A stretch of DNA of 64,000 bases from Nostoc flagelliforme FACHB-838 (GTDB lineage Bacteria; Cyanobacteriota; Cyanobacteriia; Cyanobacteriales; Nostocaceae), in assembly GCF_014698065.1 (NCBI RefSeq), contig NZ_JACJSI010000022.1:32004-96003 (forward strand), read 5' to 3'. Positions 56,613-64,000 of the stretch are shown piece after piece (the first letter of the stretch is position 1; every line of letters starts with the position of its first letter). The position numbers were made by a program, and so were the translations under genes. The notes beneath the pieces were generated by a model, which worked only from the letters and a program-made list of their open reading frames with translations, ran no database searches and was not told the DNA's origin.

Positions 56613-58232
56613 TTAATGAATAATATAGTGAAATCCTTTGACAAAATCCATAACCATATCTATCGTTGGTAATATATATTTTGCTGATTCACTGGCTATA
56701 TCATCATAAATTGAAGCCTTGAGAGCAGAGCGATTAATAAATCTTTTTCCAAAATTGGGATGGTCGTGGACAATCAAAGTGTGGGCGCTGGAATTCGTTA
56801 AAATTATTTGGGTTGGGGCTTTGCAAAAATTTAACTTTGCAGCTACTTCGATATTTTTCTTCATTTGTTTAATTGTTGTAGCCTGACTCATGGCTTGCTC
56901 TAGAAGAATACTTAATTGTTTCACTATCTGGGGCGATTTTAGCAATTTTAAATTTTCGTTAGAAACAACTTCATTGTTAATCATTTCCACTAAACTAGAA
57001 ATATTCTTTTGGGTAGATGCCGCATCTAGAAAGGGTAAAATCACAATATAAGCAGTGGAAAATAATGCTTCATCGCTATCTACATGAAAGGTAAAAATAG
57101 TTCGACGACGGCCACTTTCGATGCTTGGGGGTTGTTTCAGCCCTCGATATTCTTGAGCAATTTGGTAATAAGTACCAGCAATCGCAAAATTGGCTTCGTG
57201 TTCTAGGGCTGCATCAACAATAATCCGAATTGTTGGCGCTGTTTCGTTAAAAAAATCTCGTGACTCCTCAGAATGGAAGTTTTGGATAATGGAGCGATCG
57301 CCACTTGGGCTAAGATCAATCCATTCACAAGTCAGACCTTCGGTTTTTAAACCAAACCTGGAGGTAGCATAAAGCTTTGCTCCTGTTAAAGTTGCTCCTG
57401 TTAAGTCAGCACCGATCCATTCCGCCCTAATTAATTTTGCCTGAGTTAAATTGGCGTGGATTAAACTGGTATTCGTTAAATTAGCATTGCTTAAATCTGC
57501 GCCAATTAAATCAGCCCCGCTCAATTTTGCGCCGCTCAAATCTGCCCACCGGAGATTTGCACCGCTCAAATCTGCCCACCGAAGATTTGCCCCGCTCAAA
57601 TCTGCTCCGCTCAAGTTAGCATGCCTGAGATTGGCTTGTCTGAGTTCGGTATCTCGCAAATTTGCGCCGCTAAGATCAGAACGACTGAGATCACTGGCAT
57701 TTAAGTTAGCCATCTCCAAGTTGGCTCCGGTTAAGGAAGCACCTCTCAAGACAGCCTCACTCAAGTTAGCGTGACGGAGATTCGCTTGGCGGAGTGTCGC
57801 CTCTCGCAAATCAGCACTGGTAAGATCAGCTTCCGACAAGTCGGCTCGACTCATATCAGCGCGAACTAACTCGGCGCGGATAAATGAGGCTCCTCTGAGT
57901 TGAGCGCGACTCAGATCCGCGCGAATCAAATTAGCGACGTTAAGACTGGCGTTGTTGAGGATGGCGCTGCATAAATTTGCACCACTCAGTCTGGCTACAT
58001 TCAGCTTGGTATTGCTCAAGTTAGCTTCACTGAGATTTGCCCCACTCAGGTTAACTATACTCAAATTAGCATTGCTAAGATTGATATTACTGAGTTTAGC
58101 CCCACTCAGGTTAGCTTCGGCGAGGTTAACACCACTAAAGTTTAAGACTCCTGCTGCGTATTGTTCCAGTAATTCCTCTACAGTCATCGATGCTACCCCT
58201 TGGATGCCAACTTTAATAGTTGGTAAAGTCAT
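56613..58232 (-). CDS. Pentapeptide-repeat protein with C-terminal domain
   Basis: 539 aa. Residues about 15-285 are nearly continuous A(D/N)LSxx pentapeptides (ANLSGANL, ADLSGADL and so on), some 50 units, forming a right-handed quadrilateral beta-helix. A C-terminal domain of about 230 residues (TIRIIVDAALEHEANFAIAGTYYQIAQEY, ending FVKGFHYI) is not repetitive. The repeat half may serve as scaffold or binding surface. There is no signal peptide. Its start lies only 9 bases from that of the divergent tyrA gene. Function unknown. Confidence 0.9.
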   Translation of the reverse strand: MTLPTIKVGIQGVASMTVEELLEQYAAGVLNFSGVNLAEANLSGAKLSNINLSNANLSIVNLSGANLSEANLSNTKLNVARLSGANLCSAILNNASLNVANLIRADLSRAQLRGASFIRAELVRADMSRADLSEADLTSADLREATLRQANLRHANLSEAVLRGASLTGANLEMANLNASDLSRSDLSGANLRDTELRQANLRHANLSGADLSGANLRWADLSGANLRWADLSGAKLSGADLIGADLSNANLTNTSLIHANLTQAKLIRAEWIGADLTGATLTGAKLYATSRFGLKTEGLTCEWIDLSPSGDRSIIQNFHSEESRDFFNETAPTIRIIVDAALEHEANFAIAGTYYQIAQEYRGLKQPPSIESGRRRTIFTFHVDSDEALFSTAYIVILPFLDAASTQKNISSLVEMINNEVVSNENLKLLKSPQIVKQLSILLEQAMSQATTIKQMKKNIEVAAKLNFCKAPTQIILTNSSAHTLIVHDHPNFGKRFINRSALKASIYDDIASESAKYILPTIDMVMDFVKGFHYIIH

Positions 58233-58241
58233 AAAAACGGA

Positions 58242-59096
58242 ATGTCAAAATCAAAAATGAATATTGGGATTTTAGGATTGGGACTGATAGGCGGCTCTTT
58301 GGGTTTTGACTTGCGATCGCAAGGACATCATCTTTTAGGAGTCAGTCGCCGTGAAGCGACCTGTCAAAAGGCAGTTACCCTCGGCTGTGTTGATAAAGCA
58401 TCTGTTGATCTAAGCCTGTTAGCAGCCGCAGAAGTTGTATTTATTTGTACACCTCTAGCACTTATTGTGCCTCAATTTGAACAATTGATCGCCCATTTGT
58501 CTGTCAATACAGTCGTGACTGATGTGGGTTCGGCGAAAGAACAGATAGTTAAGGATATTTCTCCTCTTTGGGATAATTTTATCGGCGGTCATCCAATGGC
58601 GGGAACAACAGACAGTGGCATAGAAGCTGCACAGCGAGATTTATTTGTCAATAAACCTTATGTATTAACACCGATAACTACAACACCAACTGGTGCAATT
58701 ATGGCTGTGGAAGAAATTGTGCGATCGCTCGGAGCGAATATCTACTATTGTCAGCCAGAGCAACATGACCGCGCTGTGAGTTGGATTTCCCATTTACCTG
58801 TAATGGTCAGTTCCTCGTTGATTGCTGCTTGTTTAAGTGAAACTGATCCCGATGTTTTGCAATTAGCCCAAAAGTTCGCTAGTTCAGGTTTTCGGGATAC
58901 CAGTCGCGTGGGTGGCGGTAATCCAGAGTTAGGCGTGATGATGGCGCGGTATAATCGTCAAGCATTGCTGCGATCGCTGCAACAATATCGTCACAATCTC
59001 GATGAGTTAACTAATTTAATTGAGCAAGAAAATTGGGCGGTTTTAGAGGAAAAGTTTAAATCAAGACAACAGGCACGACCTAATTTTGTCAAATAG
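58242..59096 (+). CDS. tyrA: Arogenate/prephenate dehydrogenase, housekeeping copy
   Basis: 284 aa. Rossmann motif GLGLIGGSLG near the N-terminus, GGHPMAGT, and RVGGGNPELG in the helical dimer domain. It makes tyrosine from arogenate (or hydroxyphenylpyruvate from prephenate). No chorismate mutase or ACT domain. It is distinct from the longer T-protein-like TyrA in the scytonemin run (17403-18488), so this is the likely housekeeping enzyme. ATG at 58242 is used; an ATG five codons later is possible. Confidence 0.93.
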   Translation: MSKSKMNIGILGLGLIGGSLGFDLRSQGHHLLGVSRREATCQKAVTLGCVDKASVDLSLLAAAEVVFICTPLALIVPQFEQLIAHLSVNTVVTDVGSAKEQIVKDISPLWDNFIGGHPMAGTTDSGIEAAQRDLFVNKPYVLTPITTTPTGAIMAVEEIVRSLGANIYYCQPEQHDRAVSWISHLPVMVSSSLIAACLSETDPDVLQLAQKFASSGFRDTSRVGGGNPELGVMMARYNRQALLRSLQQYRHNLDELTNLIEQENWAVLEEKFKSRQQARPNFVK

Positions 59097-59530
59097 TTGT
59101 CGGGTGCGTTCAACTATCGATAACGCGCCCATTTTTACATTTGGTGAGTTATATTGATAAAGTTTGTTGCCTGCCTTTTTGTCAAATCAATTCTTTAGAG
59201 CCATTGAATAATTCTCGCGTTGAAGAAGAATTCAAAAGTCATAATACCTTACGGGAAGCAAGCTACAATATTTAGAATAGCAAAGTGAGAGATTTAGACC
59301 TCCCACTAATTGTATTGCAGGCTGCTCCTCCCTTGGTTGTTCCATAGGAAAGATTTTAGTGGGAGTGTTAAAGCCATTTAATTCATCCGCTAGTGGGACT
59401 CAAATTCAATTCTGAATTCTGAATTCTAGCTCCTAAATTCTTTTTTGATAAAATATTTAAAAAATGCTACTCAACAGTTTGATAGTCACCAAACCGATGT
59501 AATATACAGATAAATTTACAAAAATAAACA
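59097..59530. other. Gap with a long-range stem (possible structured RNA)
   Basis: 434 bases without an obvious gene. CTCCCACTAA (59302-59311) and TTAGTGGGAG (59355-59364) form a 10-bp stem enclosing a CTCCTCCC-rich loop and a TTCC/GGAA mini-hairpin. It could be a small RNA or a repeat; no T-run terminator follows. Confidence 0.35.
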
Positions 59531-59821
59531 ATGGTAGAACGCCCAATCAAGAAATCGGAACGTCAGGCTCAAGGAAGTACTGACAACAATTCCGAAAATT
59601 CGGATTCTGTAACCCCTATTGAATCCAGCCCCAAAAGCGCAAAACCGACCCGTAATCGTTCATCTGACAAAGGGAAAAAAGAATCATATAGGGATGAAAA
59701 CAGGCAGCCGGGGAATCCTGCCCTAGCGCGTGGCCCAAAACCCGTCAAACCCCCAGTCAAAGTAGAAACAGAAGAACTTGAAACCGAATCGGAACCGAAC
59801 TCTGAGGAGTCTCAAGACTAA
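59531..59821 (+). CDS. Small disordered hydrophilic protein
   Basis: 96 aa, rich in Ser, Lys, Pro and Glu; basic in the middle (RNRSSDKGKKESYR) and acidic at the end (ELETESEPNSEESQD). No folded domain or signal is seen. It starts with ATG at 59531. Proteins of this kind are conserved and uncharacterised in Nostocales. It stands alone between tyrA and the CRISPR array. Confidence 0.6.
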   Translation: MVERPIKKSERQAQGSTDNNSENSDSVTPIESSPKSAKPTRNRSSDKGKKESYRDENRQPGNPALARGPKPVKPPVKVETEELETESEPNSEESQD

Positions 59822-60214
59822 TATTATCAAGTGTCGCGTGTGATGTGGGAGGCTATAAGCATACAAAGACTGGGATTTCTGGCTCTGAAGACAGCGATCG
59901 TTAGTGCCCCCCATCACCATTAGGTGATAACGTAGCGTCTCACAGAGTTCCTGCATATTAAATGCGCGAAAGAGTAGGTGTATAAATTCCCCAGCCCGAA
60001 AAAATTGCTTCTATGTCAACACCAGTAAGCATTTTACCCCACTAATTGCCCAATTATCATCCGCGCAATCTCTAAGATGCTTACAAATACTAGCTGTCAG
60101 CCTTCAACGTTTCCCGACACTATTCCCAAAGGAATTCTCTAATGCTATGATTGCTCTAGAATCGCGCAACCGCACCTTGAAAACTAAATGTAGCTTTGCT
60201 TTCGGGCTTGCGCT
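59822..60214. other. Gap with presumed CRISPR leader
   Basis: 393 bases without a gene. An AACGTAGCGTCTCACAGAG fragment near 59930 belongs to the dispersed repeat family seen elsewhere. The last 150 bases before the first repeat should be the leader, since the ATTGAAAC end of each repeat points right, which places the leader on this side. Confidence 0.45.
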
Positions 60215-60754
60215 ATTGCAATTCATCAAAATCCCTATTAGGGATTGAAACTTCAAAAACCTATTTGACTGCGTAAAGCCTGGGATTGCAATTCATCAAA
60301 ATCCCTATTAGGGATTGAAACAAATTATGCTCATTGCTGAAATGGGGGCAGGTAAAAGATTGCAATTCATCAAAATCCCTATTAGGGATTGAAACAGCGA
60401 TACTCGCACACTCCTTAAGAGTGATGCGAATTGCAATTCATCAAAATCCCTATTAGGGATTGAAACAGGACTTGGTGATGGACTTGGACTTGGACTTGGA
60501 ATTGCAATTCATCAAAATCCCTATTAGGGATTGAAACAACTAATTCCTGGTTTTTGGCAGCCAGTTGGGATTGTAATTGCAATTCATCAAAATCCCTATT
60601 AGGGATTGAAACTTGTTAGCTGCTGCTCCTTCTTTTGCACAGACAAATTGCAATTCATCAAAATCCCTATTAGGGATTGAAACTAGAATCATTGCAGATA
60701 AAATTTGTCCTGCTCATATTGCAATTCATCAAAATCCCTATTAGGGATTGAAAC
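60215..60754 (+). CRISPR. CRISPR array, 8 repeats and 7 spacers, no cas genes in window
   Basis: Eight identical 37-bp repeats (start ATTGCAATTCATC, end GGGATTGAAAC) at 60215, 60285, 60359, 60430, 60501, 60576, 60647 and 60718. Spacers are 33, 37, 34, 34, 38, 34 and 34 bp. The ATTGAAAC 3' end is the usual type I/III crRNA handle, so transcription is to the right. All repeats, including the last, are intact. No cas1, cas2 or effector gene occurs here, so processing must be supplied from elsewhere. Spacer 4 is low-complexity. Confidence 0.98.
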
Positions 60755-60955
60755 AAATTACTCTAATACCTGGAAAGGAAGTTTTAAAAGGGTTTGAGCT
60801 TAATTTTACATATATTAGCATTGCTGTATTCCTACTTACCCATATTTAGTGTTTATTGTCAATACAGAAATTCTAAAAGATATTGCTGAAATCAATTTGC
60901 TTAATTTGCAACATCTCAGTACAGTAAACTTACAACCAGTTTGAAGGTCATAAAA

Positions 60956-61702
60956 ATGACGACTCAAAAAAGGATTGCTGTGGTAACAGGCAGTAACCGA
61001 GGGCTAGGATATGCAATTTCTCGTCAATTATCCCAAATTGGCAACCGCGTAATTCTGACGAGTCGTAATCAAACAGATGGCATTGCTGCCAAGCAGCAGT
61101 TGTCCAGTGAAGGGCTTGATGTTGACTATCACACGCTGGATGTCAGCAATGACGGAAGTGTGCAACAGTTTACCGACTGGCTACGTGAAACTTACGGCAA
61201 GGTAGATATTCTGGTCAATAATGCAGGCGTGAATCCCACAACTAAGCCGGAGGAGTCCAGCTTACTAACTGTGCAACTGGAAACAATGCGATCGACCTTT
61301 GAAACTAATGTTCTAGCGGTACTCAGAATTTCTCAAGCATTAATTCCGTTGATGAAGGTGCAAAACTACGGTCGCATTGTCAATATCTCTACGGAAATGG
61401 CATCTCTAACATCAGTTCCCACTGATTACTACCCTTTAGCGCCTTCTTATCGACTCTCAAAGGTGGGAGTGAATGGACTAACCGTGCTTCTCGCCAAGGA
61501 ACTCCAAGGTACTAATATTCTCGTAAATGCCTATTCTCCAGGTTGGATGAAGACAGATATGGGGGGAGATGATGCCCCGTTCACGGCAGAAGAAGGAGCC
61601 GAAACTGCTGTCTATTTAGCAACACTTCCCGATGGGGGAACGCAAGGACAGTTTTTTGCAGAGATGCGAAAGTTTGGTGGCCCCATTCAATTACAGTGGT
61701 AG
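60956..61702 (+). CDS. Short-chain dehydrogenase/reductase
   Basis: 248 aa from the ATG at 60956, with a GAAGG site upstream; an in-frame TTG five codons earlier is less likely. Classical SDR: cofactor motif TGSNRGLG, NNAG, catalytic Ser (NISTEMAS) and YRLSK in place of the usual YxxSK spacing. NADP preference is suggested by the basic residue in GSNRGLG. It resembles plant-type carbonyl reductases. It is followed after six bases by a beta-propeller gene, so they form an operon. Substrate unknown. Confidence 0.92.
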   Translation: MTTQKRIAVVTGSNRGLGYAISRQLSQIGNRVILTSRNQTDGIAAKQQLSSEGLDVDYHTLDVSNDGSVQQFTDWLRETYGKVDILVNNAGVNPTTKPEESSLLTVQLETMRSTFETNVLAVLRISQALIPLMKVQNYGRIVNISTEMASLTSVPTDYYPLAPSYRLSKVGVNGLTVLLAKELQGTNILVNAYSPGWMKTDMGGDDAPFTAEEGAETAVYLATLPDGGTQGQFFAEMRKFGGPIQLQW

Positions 61703-62647
<945 letters not shown>

Positions 62648-62711
62648 GAATGACTCAACCATGCTAAGGTTGCAAAAACTTACAACTATTAACTTGATGG
62701 TGACATAACTA

Positions 62712-63275
62712 ATGGAGATGGAACAGGACGAGCAATTTGTAACCGTGGTCATTACACAAGTTGTAAAGCCAGGATGCGAAAGCGCTTACGAGGCTTGGTT
62801 GAAAGATATTACCAGAGTTGCCAGAACCTATATAGGTCATTTGGGAACAAACGTGATTCGTCCCCAACTTGGAGTGCGAAATGAATATGTGATCATCTTC
62901 CGGTTTGACGGTTATGAAAATTTAAAAGTGTGGATGACATCGCGCGATCGCGAATATTGGCTGAATCAAGGTAAACATTTGGTGGAATCCGATCCTGATG
63001 TTCAACAAATCTGTGGATTAGAAGCTTGGTTTTCTCTTCCCGGTCAACCACTGAAAACTCCACCGCGCTACAAAATAGCATTGCTAACTTGGGGAGCCGT
63101 ATATGTGTTAATTAATTTGTTGAGTACGCTTGTAGTCCCCCTACTTCGTGGTTTACCACCCTTAATTATTTCGTTGATCGTTACGATTACTATGGTTTTG
63201 CTGCTGACATATATTGTCATGCCTAGAGTTAGCCGTTTGTTTAGCTTTTGGTTATATCCTAAATCACGAAAATAG
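62712..63275 (+). CDS. ABM-domain protein with two C-terminal transmembrane helices
   Basis: 187 aa. An N-terminal antibiotic-biosynthesis-monooxygenase ferredoxin-like domain (about residues 8-100: VTVVITQVVKPGCESAYEAWL, NEYVIIFRFDGYENLKVW) is followed by two hydrophobic helices (about 120-142 and 145-170) and a basic end. This is the family of membrane-anchored ABM proteins found in cyanobacteria and actinobacteria. It may act on quinones or lipophilic substrates at the membrane. The third gene of a plus-strand trio after the CRISPR array. Confidence 0.87.
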   Translation: MEMEQDEQFVTVVITQVVKPGCESAYEAWLKDITRVARTYIGHLGTNVIRPQLGVRNEYVIIFRFDGYENLKVWMTSRDREYWLNQGKHLVESDPDVQQICGLEAWFSLPGQPLKTPPRYKIALLTWGAVYVLINLLSTLVVPLLRGLPPLIISLIVTITMVLLLTYIVMPRVSRLFSFWLYPKSRK

Positions 63276-63289
63276 CAATTGAAATTACT

Positions 63290-63629
63290 TTAACCAACAG
63301 CAAACTCGGTAAATTGCCGTTTAAAGGGGGAATGAAAAGCTAAAACAATATCTTTTTTGGGTACGCCTCTACTAATAAGTTCATTGGCGATACCTCCTTC
63401 AGTACCATCGTGTTGAATCCAAATTTTTTCGTTTTTAATATCTAGATGCAAAACACAGCCATATACACGGCGCTTATTTGACCACCCCGCGTGAACAACT
63501 TGGTAGCGATCGCTCGCGTTCTCTATCAAAAATAACTTCTGCTTCGACTTCTTCGTTGCTGGCTTTGATTTCGCTGTAAGCTAGCAACAGTTCTTGAATA
63601 AGTTGACGGTACTGTTCTACTTTTGCCAT
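63290..63629 (-). pseudogene. xisI: xisI-like gene, frameshifted in a HIP1 site
   Basis: From ATG at 63627-63629 the frame reads MAKVEQYRQLIQELL to VIFDRERE and is then lost; the next frame continues DRYQVVHAGW, RRVYGCVLHLDI, WIQHDGTEGGIANEL and ends FTEFAVG. The two halves make a full XisI (fdxN-element excision controlling factor, about 111 aa). At the break the DNA reads GCGAGCGATCGC, one GCGA more than the intact HIP1 palindrome needed for RERDRYQ. A 4-bp tandem duplication thus broke the gene. Confidence 0.85.
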
Positions 63630-63747
63630 ATTATAATCGCCTCCTCTTCTGGGTCGAAAACAATCAGCCGAACTTGGTAGCGTTGGATTAATAAGCGTGG
63701 CAGTTCTAAAGTAAAAAAAGAACGATAGGTGTCTAAGGGAATTGCTA
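63617..63747 (-). pseudogene. xisH: xisH-like gene, C-terminal remnant cut by IS630 insertion
   Basis: The minus-strand frame AIPLDTYRSFFTLELPRLL, then QRYQVRLIVFDPEEEAIIIW to a TAG at 63617-63619 is the C-terminus of XisH, partner of XisI. Its end overlaps the xisI start by about 13 bases, the usual xisH-xisI arrangement. Upstream, the homology stops at a TA dinucleotide (63746-63747) where the IS630-like end begins. The 5' part should lie beyond the insertion, outside the window. Confidence 0.8.
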
Positions 63748-64000
63748 TAGCAAGCGCCAAGGCGGTTAGGACAAACAGTATAATTAGTGAGTAAAGTAAA
63801 ACTAGATACAGATGAAGCGTTCAGCTCAAGGAAAGCTCATGCCAAAACCTTACAGTTACGACTTACGCCAGAAGGTAATTCAGGCAATAGAGTTAGACGG
63901 GATGAACAAAACGGAAGCAGCGCAAGTTTTTCAAATCAGTCGAAACACAATCAACCTATGGCTGCAACGAAAAGCCAGCACTGGAGATTATCAAGCATTA
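63748..64000 (+). mobile_element. IS630-family insertion sequence, left part
   Basis: The left end reads TAGCAAGCGCCAAGGCGGTT, set at a TA target inside xisH. The transposase gene starts about 90 bases in. The element is truncated by the window end. Confidence 0.8.
63839..64000 (+). CDS. IS630-family transposase, N-terminal part
   Basis: 54 codons from ATG at 63839 (MPKPYSYDLRQKVIQAIE) to the window end. It is the helix-turn-helix DNA-binding domain of IS630/Tc1-type DDE transposases: NKTEAAQVFQISRNTINLWLQRK. An in-frame ATG nine codons upstream (63812) is possible, but relatives start MPKPYS. The DDE catalytic domain lies outside the window. Confidence 0.9.
   Translation, partial: MPKPYSYDLRQKVIQAIELDGMNKTEAAQVFQISRNTINLWLQRKASTGDYQAL

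Overview
The window reads as chromosome of a filamentous, probably heterocyst-forming cyanobacterium of the Nostoc type. The grounds are dense HIP1 octamers (GCGATCGC), short tandem heptamer repeats (ATTAGTC / AATGACA types) between genes, the gene order fbp-tal-zwf-opcA, xisH/xisI-like genes, and a complete scytonemin locus whose order and strand match, from memory, that of Nostoc punctiforme. No database search was possible, so every family name rests on motifs and gene order.

Left edge (1-5.6 kb): a truncated AAA ATPase with a TOPRIM-like tail, a small IS630-like MITE, typA with a clear terminator, and an allophanate hydrolase split into amidase and C-terminal subunits that overlap by ATGA.

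Scytonemin locus (5.7-33.6 kb): eighteen co-directional minus-strand genes, in transcription order scyA, scyB, scyC, scyD, scyE, scyF, a glycosyltransferase, tyrA, a dsbA-like gene, a dehydroquinate-synthase-like gene, trpE(G), trpC, trpA, tyrosinase, trpB, trpD and aroG. The aro/trp/tyr genes supply tryptophan and prephenate-derived p-hydroxyphenylpyruvate. ScyB and ScyA join the two precursors and ScyC cyclises the product. The exported beta-propellers ScyD-F and the secreted tyrosinase are candidates for late periplasmic steps. A divergent sensor kinase and an AraC-type response regulator lie across a 1.7 kb non-coding region holding three copies of a 40 bp repeat, a candidate operator array. 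No trpF is present here.

Decaying accessory island (33.6-45.4 kb): an AAA ATPase, an argJ-family gene, a histidine-kinase remnant, an EAD-FGE protein, a helicase split by a deletion that removed its Walker A region, a small gene plus HNH nuclease pair, an EAD-NACHT gene reduced to its two ends, and a second NACHT gene stopped by one in-frame TAG. It looks like a conflict/defence region in erosion.

Core carbon block (45.5-52.8 kb): tRNA-Val(CAC), then fbp, tal, zwf and opcA (oxidative pentose phosphate pathway), then a glutathione transferase. From 53 to 59.8 kb: cobyrinate a,c-diamide synthase with an in-frame repeat insertion, two palindromic elements, a lipoprotein, a DUF1517 protein, a large pentapeptide-repeat protein, a second tyrA and a small disordered protein.

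Right edge (59.8-64 kb): a CRISPR array of 8 repeats and 7 spacers without cas genes, an SDR / SMP-30-like / ABM-membrane gene trio, xisI broken by a 4 bp duplication in a HIP1 site, and xisH cut by an IS630-family element that runs off the window.
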